A stretch of DNA of 64,000 bases from CAZVYJ01 sp964631565 (GCA_964631565.1 CAZVYJ010000014.1:1-64000); one strand, 5' to 3'. Counted from the stretch's first letter, positions 16,482-24,702 are shown. The notes: a model not told the origin generated them from the sequence alone. Numbers and translations: made by a program.

Positions 16482-17252
16482 TCAGGCCGGACCGTCCGTG
16501 TGTTCAGTGAGCCGGCGAATCTGGTCGCGGATGGCGGCCGCCTTTTCGTAGTTCTCGGCGTCCACAGCACGGGCCAGATCGTCGCGAAGTTTTTTCAGCG
16601 GATCGACGGGTATGCGGGATTCGATCTCCATTATGAGGGCCTGGAGAACGGCTATCTCGCCGGAAGTGGAGGCGAGTTTCTCCTGGCCGAACTGATTGTA
16701 GAATTCCGTAATCTCAGCCATCGCTTTTTCGACGATTACTTTTGCGGCCTTCGGGCGGTTGTCCCGCATGGCGATGTACGCCCTCGCGCGGGCATTCATC
16801 ATCATCACGTAGGGGCGATACTGTTCCTGAACGAACCGGTCGGATTCCTCATGGGCGTACGCCTTGCAGAAGTCGAGCATTCTGATGTTGCGGGCCGTGT
16901 CGCGCTCGACGGCTTCGTAATCGTCAAGCACGAACTCGGCGAGGTAGCGATGGTAGTACATGACGCTTTCGGCCCGCAGCAGCTCGCAGGCCTTCTCGTC
17001 GAGCGTGAATCCCTTGTCATTTCCGTGCACCTGCACATATTTCTGAAGCTCGTGCTCGTAGTAGCTCAGCAGGCATTCGTGCCCGTGCGGGCGGTTGCCG
17101 TCGGGCCGGCCGGTCGTTTCCATCTGCAGCACGCCCAGGTCGAGGCGCAGCTGTATTTTTTCGCGGCCGTCGTCGCCGCATATTTTGCGGGTCGTAATCT
17201 GGCCGGGCTCGAAAGGCCAGCCGTCCATGATGTGACTGATATCCAGACTCAC
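16482..17252 (-). CDS. UVR-motif protein of unknown function
   Basis: 256 residues, soluble and mostly helical. The C-terminal ~35 residues form a UVR motif (LARAVDAENYEKAAAIRDQI), a pair of helices found in UvrB, UvrC, ClpC and McsA that mediates protein contacts. The N-terminal ~60 residues (MDGWPFEPGQITTRKICGDD, then LRLDLGVLQMETTGRPDG) and the central region (LLSYYEHELQKYV) are not a domain I can name, and there is no nuclease or ATPase motif. The first codon at 17252 is GTG; ATG 17228 is an alternative. It precedes thiC on the same strand but the riboswitch region separates them. Confidence 0.7.
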   Translation of the reverse strand: MSLDISHIMDGWPFEPGQITTRKICGDDGREKIQLRLDLGVLQMETTGRPDGNRPHGHECLLSYYEHELQKYVQVHGNDKGFTLDEKACELLRAESVMYYHRYLAEFVLDDYEAVERDTARNIRMLDFCKAYAHEESDRFVQEQYRPYVMMMNARARAYIAMRDNRPKAAKVIVEKAMAEITEFYNQFGQEKLASTSGEIAVLQALIMEIESRIPVDPLKKLRDDLARAVDAENYEKAAAIRDQIRRLTEHTDGPA

Positions 17253-17295
17253 GTCAGTTCGCCTGCCCCGGACGCGGTGCTGAAAACGCGGCGGG

Positions 17296-18027
17296 CTATT
17301 TTATGCTGATGTCGGAGAAATCCGCCTCCATTATAAGCGAATCGCCGAGCAGAACATGGTCGCCTATGCGGTAAACCTTGATGCTCCTGGGAAACACGAG
17401 TCCGGAAGACAGCGTTACATATTCATATGCGGTAATCGAGCCGCCCTTGCCGGGCTTCGTCGCGCCGCAGGTGATGTAAAGCAGCTGTCCGGTTTTGACG
17501 CTGAAGTAATACGCCGTCACGTCATCCATCCCGCCGCTGACGAGCACCCGCGTGACCTCGTTTCCGCCGACGAACATGTTTTCCATGTCGCCGGTTTTTT
17601 CGCCCCGGCCGAGCAGGTTAAGCGGCCCGCGAAGGCGATGCAGCTCGGTGCGAAGCGCCGCAATAATCTGGTAGCTGGTCGGTCCGTTGGCGGTGTTGCC
17701 GGAGAAAAGCTGCCTGCCGTCATCGCGCACCTGGGCGTTCCACTGGCTGCTGGCGGTCGAGCCGGTCGCTTCGATGCTCCCGCCGTTGATGTCAATCAGC
17801 TGCTTCTGGCGGGTGACATGCTGGCCGCGCGCGTCGTAAATGGCCATCACCACGTTCGCCTGCACCTGGCCGATGCTGGTCCACGCGTCAAGCCCGCCGA
17901 TGCTGTCGATGGACCTTGCCACGACGGCCTGCGATGCTCCGAGATTGTATTTTCCATAGGGGTCTGCGTTGCCGCAGCCGACCAGAATCAATCCGGCGAG
18001 CACGGCGGCCGGGAGAAAACGTTTCAT
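17296..18027 (-). CDS. lipoprotein of unknown function
   Basis: 243 residues starting MKRFLPAAVLAGLILVGCGN, a clear lipoprotein signal with lipobox LVGC. The mature part begins SQAVVARSIDSIGGLDAWTS, a pattern seen in periplasmic proteins related to the LolA/LppX-like outer-membrane lipoprotein-sorting fold, with beta-rich segments to the end. That relation is only suggestive. ATG 18027 follows GGAG; the frame runs on upstream through the tRNA gene and is not coding there. The gene stands 26 bases downstream of the tRNA-Arg gene. Confidence 0.72.
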   Translation of the reverse strand: MKRFLPAAVLAGLILVGCGNADPYGKYNLGASQAVVARSIDSIGGLDAWTSIGQVQANVVMAIYDARGQHVTRQKQLIDINGGSIEATGSTASSQWNAQVRDDGRQLFSGNTANGPTSYQIIAALRTELHRLRGPLNLLGRGEKTGDMENMFVGGNEVTRVLVSGGMDDVTAYYFSVKTGQLLYITCGATKPGKGGSITAYEYVTLSSGLVFPRSIKVYRIGDHVLLGDSLIMEADFSDISIK

Positions 18028-18053
18028 GGCTAAAAACTCCTTTTTCAAAACAA

Positions 18054-18126
18054 TACGCCCGAGAGGAGTCGAACCTCTGACTTCTTGCTCCGGAGGCAAG
18101 CGCTCTATCCACTGAGCTACGGGCGC
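18054..18126 (-). tRNA. tRNA-Arg (CCG)
   Basis: The reverse strand folds into a 73-base cloverleaf: acceptor arms GCGCCCG / CGGGCGT, D arm GCTC/GAGC, anticodon stem CTTGC / GCAAG with loop CTCCGGA (anticodon CCG) and T arm AGAGG-TTCGACT-CCTCT. CCA is not encoded. It lies between ispG and the lipoprotein gene. Confidence 0.95.
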
Positions 18127-18229
18127 GGCTTGTAAGCTGATTGTCCGAAGAATCGGCCCGGATGTCAATCCCGGCCCTAAGGGCCTTGCCGGCTTTCAAT
18201 GAATTCGGTTTGATTGTAAAATACGCCGC

Positions 18230-19381
18230 ATGGCGCTTCCCGAAATAAAACGACGCAAAAGCAGGCCCGTTCGCGTTGGCGGCGTGACAATCGGCGGCGG
18301 CTGCCCGGTCAGCGTGCAGAGCATGACCAACATGCAGACCGCCGATGCCGCAGCCACGCTCGATCAGGTCCGCCGGCTCGCGGAAGCCGGGGCCGAACTC
18401 GTCCGCGTGGCCGTCCCGACGAAGGAAGACACAGCCGCTCTGCCCGCGATTGTCGCCGGCTCGCCCGTGCCGATAATCGCCGACGTGCATTTCCATTTTG
18501 ACCGGGCGCTGGAGGCCATCGCAGCCGGCGTCGCGAAAATACGCCTCAATCCCGGCAACATCGCAGACCGCGACCAGGTCCGCCGCGTAATCGACGCAGC
18601 GGGCGAAGCGGGCGTAGCCATCCGCATCGGCGTTAACGAAGGCAGCATCGTCGAGCGGCGCGACCTCGGCCGCCGGGCCGCGGAACTGGCCCGGCCGCTC
18701 GATGAACTCATGGTCGAAAAGCTCGCCGAATACATCGAAATTTTCGAGGCTGCGAATTTCCACGATCTCGTCCTTTCGGCAAAAAGCCACGACGCATACA
18801 CGACCGTCGCCGTCAGCAGGGCCATCGCCCGGCGGTGGGACTACCCCCTGCACCTCGGTGTAACGCACAGCGGCACGGCGCAGACGGGCGCGATCCGCTC
18901 GGCCGCCGCACTTGGCGCGCTGCTGGCCGAGGGCATAGGCGATACCATCCGCATTTCATACGCCGGCGACCCCGTGCGGGAAGTTGTCGCGGGCGTCGAA
19001 CTGCTCTGCAGCCTGCGGCTGAGGCAGCGGCTGGGCGTTGAGCTTATCGCCTGCCCGACGTGCGGCCGGCTCCAGATGGACATCGAACCCATAGTCGACA
19101 AGGTCCATGCCGCGCTCGCCGGCGTGAGGCAGCCGCTGACCGTCGCCATTATGGGCTGCGTGGTCAACGGGCCCGGCGAGGCCGACACCGCCGACGTCGC
19201 CGTCTGCGCCGGAAAGGGCAAGGCCATCCTCTACAGCCGCGGCAAGAAACTCCGCACAGTCGAGGCCGACGAAATCGTCCCTGCCGTCCTGGCGGAAGTG
19301 AAAAAACTGCTGCCCGCCTGCAGCGGGAAATTCGAAATTCGAAATTCGAATATCGAAACAAATCCGAAATCCGAAATCTGA
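18230..19381 (+). CDS. ispG: 4-hydroxy-3-methylbut-2-enyl-diphosphate synthase IspG
   Basis: 383 residues. IspG is the iron-sulfur enzyme that converts MEcPP to HMBPP in the MEP isoprenoid pathway. The TIM-barrel core begins VGGVTIGGGCPVSVQSMTN. The cluster cysteines are in ACPTCGR and MGCVVNGPGEA. The last ~18 residues (KFEIRNSNIETNPKSEI) do not look like IspG and come from a short tandem repeat that runs past the stop (19327-19392), so the tail is a repeat-derived extension. The gene is divergent from the tRNA-Arg gene. Confidence 0.95.
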   Translation: MALPEIKRRKSRPVRVGGVTIGGGCPVSVQSMTNMQTADAAATLDQVRRLAEAGAELVRVAVPTKEDTAALPAIVAGSPVPIIADVHFHFDRALEAIAAGVAKIRLNPGNIADRDQVRRVIDAAGEAGVAIRIGVNEGSIVERRDLGRRAAELARPLDELMVEKLAEYIEIFEAANFHDLVLSAKSHDAYTTVAVSRAIARRWDYPLHLGVTHSGTAQTGAIRSAAALGALLAEGIGDTIRISYAGDPVREVVAGVELLCSLRLRQRLGVELIACPTCGRLQMDIEPIVDKVHAALAGVRQPLTVAIMGCVVNGPGEADTADVAVCAGKGKAILYSRGKKLRTVEADEIVPAVLAEVKKLLPACSGKFEIRNSNIETNPKSEI

Positions 19382-19392
19382 AATCCGAAATG
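19327..19392. repeat. short tandem repeat at the ispG 3' end
   Basis: Units of about 8-10 bases of the type GAAATTC and CCGAAAT are repeated roughly seven times, first as GAAATTC-like and then as ATCCGAAA-like units. They encode the last residues of IspG and continue beyond its stop codon. Confidence 0.8.
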
Positions 19393-20058
19393 GTTTGGCC
19401 CATCCGTTGCGCCTGGTTCCAACTCGTTCCAACTGACGCCTGTTGCCTGCCGCCCGGCGCCCTTGATTGCCTTTTGCTGCCGCCCCTGCCCGGTTGTGCC
19501 CGATTTTTTCGGTCGTAAGTTCATGGGCTGTAGATATTTATGGTTTTGGAGTGTGGGGAAATGTGGGTTAAGGAGGAAAGGGAATAGGGAGCAGGCAGCA
19601 GGCACTAGAAAAGAATTGCGAGTCGCGAATTGCGAATCGCGAATTTTTAGACATTGGGCATTAGTCATTCATTAGACATTGGGCATTAGGCATTAGACAT
19701 TTGCCCGGTTTCTCTATTCACTTTTAAAACAACAACAAGGCGCATATCGCCTCCATACTTACAGGCCCCGACGCGGATTTCTCACGCAAACAACGCCGAA
19801 AAATGGCAGGGATTCATGGGATACACGGGATGTTTCTTTTCTAACTGCTTTGAATTCTCTTATCTGTGTGCATCCCCTGCATCCCTGCAATTTTTTTGGA
19901 ATTCCGCGGGTCGGTTAAAAAACAGGGATGACGTTTCGGGCGCAACTCGCGCTTTTTGTGAGTTGTCCTGGGGCCCGAAGCATATCGGGATCGAAGGGCA
20001 GATACTTCTGAAAAACAGAGAACAGTGCCCAATGGAGCAGTAGAAAAAATGCTGACGA
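19393..20058. other. non-coding, repeat-bearing stretch
   Basis: No convincing gene in ~670 bases. Open frames here have no ribosome site and run through repeats. The stretch holds the 19613-19702 repeats and otherwise looks like decayed sequence. GC content is lower than in the flanking genes. Confidence 0.6.
19613..19702. repeat. short direct repeats, two types
   Basis: First, alternating GAATTGCGA / GTCGCGAATTGCGA units at 19613-19643. Then TAGACATTGGGCATTAG appears at 19648-19664 and again from 19672, followed by a shortened GGCATTAGACATT. Similar GAATTCGCGATTCG-like runs recur near 20912-20964 and 22371-22405. Confidence 0.75.
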
Positions 20059-20517
20059 TTATCCTAGTGTTCCCTGATGCTCTTTGGAATACTGCCATAA
20101 GGCCCTGTCGAGCGTTCGCATATCTACGCCTTGTTGCACGGCGAGGTTGCGGCACTGCTGCAAATATTCCCACCAGAACCCGAAGGTGTAAGACGGCACC
20201 TTGTCAAAACCCCATGACCAGACCGCCCGCACATCCAGAATCGGATACGGTTCCCTGTGAGCGATATGCAGTAATACGGAAGCGGTCGGCCAGCTGACGC
20301 CATGAAGGCATTGGAGAACTTCGATGCGCAGTCGCTCGACGCGAGTGGACAACGCTATCCGCGGAAAATTAGGGAAAATTAGGGACAGTCACCTATTTTA
20401 CGTATCAAAAATAGGTGACTGTCCCCTATTTCCTAAAAATAGGTGACTGTCCCCTATTTCCTCGCGAGCAAGTTCGACTATCTGTGCCGTTTTAAGACGG
20501 AGTTGCCAATCGCTCAT
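20059..20517 (-). pseudogene. small unknown gene split by a repeat element
   Basis: An ATG at 20517 starts MSDWQLRLKTAQIVELAREE, then the frame enters a repeat (20379-20462) carrying in-frame TAA (20400-20398) and TGA (20391-20389). The same frame then reopens as FPRIALSTRVERLRIEVLQ and runs to a stop at 20059. The two halves are in the same phase, so together they describe one protein of about 120 residues with an insertion. The second half has GVSWPTASVLLHIAH, resembling a helix-hairpin-helix, and PYPILDVRAVWSWG. I believe similar small proteins exist but cannot name the family. The downstream half alone could start at TTG 20352, but without a clear ribosome site. Confidence 0.7.
20379..20462. 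repeat. REP-type repeat cluster interrupting a gene
   Basis: Two perfect 28-base direct copies (20407-20434 and 20435-20462) contain ATAGGTGACTGTCCCCTAT. A shorter inverted copy (AGGGACAGTCACCTATTTT) lies at about 20381-20399. The GGGGACAGTCACCTATTTT sequence resembles repeats I associate with REP-associated tyrosine transposases (RAYT). No transposase gene is in the window. Confidence 0.85.
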
Positions 20518-20598
20518 GAGATTTCCCCTTTGCACTGACGCCGAAACGCTCCGGCATTTTGTTGCATAGTATTGCAATCACCGCGGATTGTACAGCAG

Positions 20599-20675
20599 GT
20601 AGGGTGGGTGCTCTGCACCCACGCGTAATTTTGCGTTTCTTCACGCAATTCGTGGGTGCAAAGCACCCACCCTAC
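20599..20675. repeat. long hairpin with 25-bp inverted arms
   Basis: The left arm begins GTAGGGTGGGTGC at 20599; the right arm ends GCACCCACCCTAC at 20675. The 25-base arms match at 24 positions. The ~26-base centre also has some self-complementarity (AATTTTGCG / ACGCAATT). It has the look of a non-autonomous insertion. Confidence 0.85.
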
Positions 20676-20679
20676 ACTT

Positions 20680-20704
20680 CCGGCCGTCCCTAAGGGACGG
20701 CCGG
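20680..20704. repeat. perfect CCCTAAGGG-core palindrome
   Basis: CCGGCCGTCCC-TAA-GGGACGGCCGG, an 11-bp perfect stem with a TAA loop and no T-run on either side. It shares its core with the terminator at 1934. Confidence 0.8.
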
Positions 20705-21047
20705 CTAAATATACTCTGAACTCAGAACTCGGAACTCTGAACTATTTCCACAGGATATCGGAAAAAGGCATTGCGCGTCCGTACGGATGCCCTACGGGCT
20801 GCGGATTTATGCAGGCAACAGCGCGGAGCTGTCTTTCTTCTGTGGGCGATTTTTACATTTGTGCAGTTCGTGTAACCTGCCCGACCGGCAGGCGGGTTTG
20901 TGGACTTTTTCAAATTCGCGATTCGGGCATACGCCCGCCCGTATGGGCGCAATTCGCGATTCGCAACTTCCACAGCCGAGGCAGTCTACCCGTATGGGCC
21001 TGTGCTATGGAAGACCACAGCCGAGACGGCTGTGCTACGGGAAAAAA

Positions 21048-22154
21048 TCAATACACGCATTCTCTGCATGCATCGGCGAAGGCCTGCACGTTGGCCGGGT
21101 CGCCGCAGAAGAAGTTGTCCGACGGGCTGCATATGTAGCCGGCGTGGTCTTTTGTCGCCTCGAAACACTTGAAGACAAGCTCGCGAACTTTTTCCGGCGT
21201 GCCGTGCTCGAAGCCGGCGTTCTGGTCGAACCCGCCGATGAGGAATTTCTTGTCGCCGATTCGTCTTGAAACTTCCGCGAGATCGCAGTCGCCGCCCATG
21301 CCCGGCGGCGTCAGAGTTTCCTGGCCGTCCGCGCCGTTTTCGGCGAGCAGGTCCAGCAGCGGCATGAACCCGCCGCACAGGTGATACACGATTTTCACGT
21401 CGCAGCATTCATGCAGCGCCTTGTGCAGCACCTTGTCGTACGGGAGGCAGAATTCCTTGTGCATGGCCGGGCTTATCACCGTGCTCGAGCCGGCCCCGCC
21501 GCCGGTCTCCACTATGTCGCACTCGATTTTGCCCGTCCGCTCGAATACCCCAAGCAGCTTGTCGCGCATGTCCGCCAGCGCGGCGTGGACCCATGCGGGG
21601 TTGTCCATGGCCGAGAAGATGGCCGTCTGCATGTCGCACAGCACGCCGGCGAAGTTCTGCCACGGGCTGCCCTGCCCGAAGCCGAACAGGTACCCGCGCA
21701 CGATGCCCTTGTCGCCGACGCGGTTCTTCGCCTCTATCCAGTTGCGCTGGTCCATGCGGACGGGGACGGGAACGTACTTCGCCCACAGTTCCCAGTCGCG
21801 CTGCGTTTCGATGATGTGCTTGGTGTGCCACTGCGTGAAGTTGTTGGCGGCGCGCCTGCATGTCAGCCGGCCGCCCGGCGTGTCGATTACGTCGGCGTAG
21901 TGGTGCACGCCGTCGGCGTCGATGCCCATGTCGGTCGTCGTTATCTGCCAGTTGGCCAGGTCCGCGTCGTCGTAGATGATTTCCGGCGCGATGTAGACCA
22001 CGTAGTCCATGCCGAAATGGTCGTACGCCTCCCACTGGTCCATGCCGTCCAGATAATTGTCGAGATAGATATCCATCCAGGAGTGAACCTGGCACGGCAT
22101 GCGGTCTGCGCGGCCGTTATCGAGGGCGGTAAGCAGTCGTTCTCTGGGCGTCAT
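21048..22154 (-). CDS. uroporphyrinogen decarboxylase-family protein
   Basis: 368 residues. The start MTPRERLLTALDNGRADRMP is typical of the UroD/MtaA superfamily. It is unlikely to be a haem-pathway HemE, because the start does not match and the conserved HemE substrate-arginine region is not seen. A HLCGG segment (~residue 281) resembles the HxC zinc motif of methyltransferases such as MtaA/MtbA, and cysteines near the end could complete a site. The family often transfers methyl groups between corrinoid proteins and thiols or folates. No corrinoid protein gene lies adjacent. It is flanked on both sides by repeats. Confidence 0.75.
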   Translation of the reverse strand: MTPRERLLTALDNGRADRMPCQVHSWMDIYLDNYLDGMDQWEAYDHFGMDYVVYIAPEIIYDDADLANWQITTTDMGIDADGVHHYADVIDTPGGRLTCRRAANNFTQWHTKHIIETQRDWELWAKYVPVPVRMDQRNWIEAKNRVGDKGIVRGYLFGFGQGSPWQNFAGVLCDMQTAIFSAMDNPAWVHAALADMRDKLLGVFERTGKIECDIVETGGGAGSSTVISPAMHKEFCLPYDKVLHKALHECCDVKIVYHLCGGFMPLLDLLAENGADGQETLTPPGMGGDCDLAEVSRRIGDKKFLIGGFDQNAGFEHGTPEKVRELVFKCFEATKDHAGYICSPSDNFFCGDPANVQAFADACRECVY

Positions 22155-22179
22155 AATTCAAAAATCTCCAACCTTACTA

Positions 22180-22310
22180 AAAACTGTTTCAAAACTACTT
22201 TTTGTGTGCCACGGGTTGCTCGCAACCCGTGTACTATGTTGAACGAACACGGCTTGGCAAGCAAGCCGTGGCACCCTTAATATATGTAACGGGAGTTTTG
22301 AAACAGCTTT
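22180..22310. mobile_element. MITE-like inverted-repeat element
   Basis: Terminal inverted repeats CTGTTTCAAAACT (22184-22196) and AGTTTTGAAACAG (22294-22306) are identical and extend to 16/17 matches with flanking A/T. Inside is a second inverted pair (GTGCCACGG ... CCGTGGCAC) enclosing two palindromes, one with GGGTTGCTCGCAACCC and one with GGCTTGGCAAGCAAGCC. No open frame is present. The element is about 130 bases. Confidence 0.7.
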
Positions 22311-22370
22311 CTAATATCACTGTTTATCTGCAGGATACCCGTTCGGCCGGAGTGACAGGGTTCCTTCTTT

Positions 22371-22405
22371 GTAATTCGCGACTCGAGATTCGCGATTCGT
22401 AATTC
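22371..22405. repeat. GAATTCGCGATTCG-type short repeat
   Basis: Repeating units AATTCGCGACTCGAGATT and CGCGATTCGTAATTC form a short run just after the asd stop. They are similar to runs at 19613-19643 and near 20912-20964. Confidence 0.65.
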
Positions 22406-22407
22406 TA

Positions 22408-23406
22408 TTACAGCATTTCCGCGATCTGGACGGCGTTGAGGGCTGCACCCTTGCGTATCTGGTCGCCGCTGACGAACATTTCGATGCCGCGCCCGTCGGG
22501 CTGCGACAGGTCGCTGCGGATGCGCCCGACGAGAACGTCGTCCTGGTCGGATGCGTCCAGCGGCATGGGGAAATAGTTCTTTTCGCGGTTGTCGACGATT
22601 TTCACGCCCGGGGCCGTCGCGAGAATCTCGCGGACCTGCTGCTCGGTCATCGGCTTTGTGAACTCGATGTTTATCGACTCGCTGTGCGCCCGCATTACCG
22701 GCACGCGAACGCAGGTAGCCGTAATGAGTATTTCCTCACAGTGGAAAATCTTCCGCGTTTCGAGGACCATCTTGCGCTCCTCGACGTTGTATCCGTCGGG
22801 GCCGATGGCGCTGTTATGCGAGAACACGTTGAACGCCGAGCGGTGCGGCATGACCTTAGGCGTGAACGGCCTGCCTTCGAGGAAGGCGCGGCTGGCTTCG
22901 GCAAGCTCGGCCATCGCCGCGGCGCCCGCGCCGCTTACCGCCTGGTAGGTGCTCACCACGATTCGTCGGATGGGGTTGACCTTGTGCAGCGGCCAGACCG
23001 GAACGTTCATGATAATCGTCGAACAGTTCGGGTTCGCGATGATGCCCTTGTGCTTCTTTATGTCCTGCGGGTTTACTTCCGGCACGACGAGCGGCACTTC
23101 CGGGTCCATACGGAACGCGGATGTATTGTCCACCACGACCGCGCCGGCCTGCACGGCTATCGGCGCGAACTTTTGCGAAATCGACCCGCCGGCCGACGCC
23201 AGGACGAGGTCGATGCCCTTGAAGCTCTTTTCGGTGAGTTCCTCGACCGGCAGCTGCTCGCCGCGGAAGGGGAGTTTCTTGCCGGCAGAGCGGCTTGACG
23301 CCAGCAGCTTCAGGCTCTTGAGCCTGAAGTTGCGCTGCTCGAGTATCTTCAGAAATTCCGTGCCGACCGCACCGGTCGCGCCCATGATTGCAACGTTGCC
23401 AGCCAC
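22408..23406 (-). CDS. asd: aspartate-semialdehyde dehydrogenase
   Basis: 332 residues. Asd makes aspartate semialdehyde for lysine, diaminopimelate, threonine and methionine. The Rossmann motif GATGAVGTEFLKIL is at the start, and the catalytic cysteine is in IANPNCSTI. The substrate-binding region QAVSGAGAAA is typical. The start codon is GTG 23406, preceded by GAAGGAAA. A REP-like pair lies upstream (23511-23606). Confidence 0.95.
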   Translation of the reverse strand: MAGNVAIMGATGAVGTEFLKILEQRNFRLKSLKLLASSRSAGKKLPFRGEQLPVEELTEKSFKGIDLVLASAGGSISQKFAPIAVQAGAVVVDNTSAFRMDPEVPLVVPEVNPQDIKKHKGIIANPNCSTIIMNVPVWPLHKVNPIRRIVVSTYQAVSGAGAAAMAELAEASRAFLEGRPFTPKVMPHRSAFNVFSHNSAIGPDGYNVEERKMVLETRKIFHCEEILITATCVRVPVMRAHSESINIEFTKPMTEQQVREILATAPGVKIVDNREKNYFPMPLDASDQDDVLVGRIRSDLSQPDGRGIEMFVSGDQIRKGAALNAVQIAEML

Positions 23407-23510
23407 TTCTGTGTTTCCTTCAAACCGTGTTGTTTACCGCAGCCTGATTCAACAGGCGCAGACGAACATACTAGCAGGTTTGCGTGTCCGCGCGAAGGGG
23501 GACTTTTGGG

Positions 23511-23606
23511 TAGCACAGGCAAATGCGGGTAAACCGTCTCGCCTGTGAGGACATGCTGCGAAAAATACACAGGCGGGACGGCTTGCCCGTACGGGCCTGT
23601 GCTACG
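23511..23606. repeat. REPIN-like inverted pair
   Basis: Two copies of a ~38-base motif with CACAGGC ... GCCTGTG ends sit back to back: one at 23511-23547 (read on the minus strand) and one at 23568-23606 (plus strand). Each is itself a partial palindrome, and the right copy ends with CTGTGCTACG. It overlaps the ald stop codon (23604-23602). Confidence 0.7.
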
Positions 23607-24702
23607 AGGAAGCCTTCGGCAGGTCGGGGAAGGCTTCGGCGACGGCGGGGTTGGTTATTTTGCCGCCTTTCATGTTTATCGCCGCGGCGTGGCCGGGGCA
23701 GATTGCCGCGAATGCGTCGGCGCCCTTGCCGGCGAGCTTGCGGGCGTAGGGCAGCGTCGCGTTGCAGAGCGCCTGGCTGGACGTTCTGCTGACCGCGCCT
23801 GGGATGTTCGCCACGCAGTAATGCACCACGCCTTCAACGATGTATGTCGGCTCGTGGTGTGTGGTGGGGCGGGATGTTTCGAAGCAGCCGCCCTGGTCTA
23901 TCGACACGTCCACTATCACCGCGCCGTCTTTCATGCCCTTGAGGTCTTCCTTGCTGAGCAGCACCGGCGCCCGCCCGCCGGGAATGAGCACCGCGCCTAT
24001 CACCAGGTCGGCGTGGCGCGAATAGTTGCGGATTGAGTGCGGGTCGCAGTAAACCGTTTTGACGTTTGCGGGCATGACGTCTTCGAGGTATCGCAGGCGG
24101 TCGAGGTTTATGTCCATGAGCACCACGTTCGCGCCCAGGCCGGCCGCCACGCGGGCAGCGCACGTGCCCACAACGCCGCCGAGAACCATAACGTTGGCGC
24201 GCTCTACGCCGGCGACTCCGCCCAGCAGTATGCCGCGGCCTTTCATCGGGCGCTCGAGATATTTCGCGCCTTCCTGGACGGCCATCTTGCCGGCTATCTC
24301 GCTCATTGGCGTAAGCAGGGGCAGCCGCCCGTTGCCGTCGGTGAGCGTTTCGTAGGCGACGGCCGTTATGCCCGACTTCAGGCAGCCTTCGGTAAGCTCG
24401 CGCGATGCGGCGAAGTGGAAATACGTGAAGACAATCTGCCCCTTCCGCAGGCGGGCGATTTCGGCGGGCTGAGGCTCCTTTACCTTGATTATCATTTCGG
24501 AGCGGCTGTAGATGTCGGCGGCCGACGGCACGATTTCGGCTCCCGCGGCGATGTAGTCTCTGTCGTTGAACCCGCTGCCGCCTCCGGCGCCGGCTTCGAT
24601 AAGCACGGTATGCCCGTCCCGAACCAGCAGCTCCGCGCCGACAGGAAGAAGTCCGACCCGATACTCGTCCGCCTTGACCTCACGTGGTGTACCGATAATC
24701 AC
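23602..24702 (-). CDS. ald: alanine dehydrogenase
   Basis: 366 residues, the normal length for Ald. The enzyme converts alanine to pyruvate and ammonia with NAD, and runs in reverse for ammonium assimilation. Visible segments are MIIGTPREVKADEYRVGL, the helix with IIKVKEPQPAEIARLRKGQI, the Rossmann motif VMVLGGVVGTCAARVAAGLG and the C-terminal SQALCNATLPYA. The start is GTG 24702 with AAGGGG upstream. The gene ends in a REP-like repeat that supplies its stop codon region. Confidence 0.95.
   Translation of the reverse strand: MIIGTPREVKADEYRVGLLPVGAELLVRDGHTVLIEAGAGGGSGFNDRDYIAAGAEIVPSAADIYSRSEMIIKVKEPQPAEIARLRKGQIVFTYFHFAASRELTEGCLKSGITAVAYETLTDGNGRLPLLTPMSEIAGKMAVQEGAKYLERPMKGRGILLGGVAGVERANVMVLGGVVGTCAARVAAGLGANVVLMDINLDRLRYLEDVMPANVKTVYCDPHSIRNYSRHADLVIGAVLIPGGRAPVLLSKEDLKGMKDGAVIVDVSIDQGGCFETSRPTTHHEPTYIVEGVVHYCVANIPGAVSRTSSQALCNATLPYARKLAGKGADAFAAICPGHAAAINMKGGKITNPAVAEAFPDLPKASS

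Larger units (their letters stand above)
20518..21047. other. non-coding region rich in palindromes
   Basis: About 530 bases between the split gene and the UroD-family gene. It contains the 20599-20675 hairpin, the 20680-20704 palindrome, a CTCTGAACTCAGAACTC-like run (20713-20742) and a CCACAGCCGAGACGGCTGTG palindrome near 21010-21035. Open frames here cross the repeats and lack ribosome sites. Confidence 0.6.

Noticed and set aside
18028..18168. An upstream start for the lipoprotein gene
   Set aside because: It would translate through the tRNA-Arg gene. The signal peptide starts at 18027.
19400..21045. A CRISPR array in the repeat-rich zone
   Set aside because: Repeats are too short or only two copies, with no regular spacers and no cas genes.
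20656..21138. Open frames over the palindromes near 20.7-21.1 kb
   Set aside because: They run through repeats and into the UroD gene in antisense, with no ribosome site.
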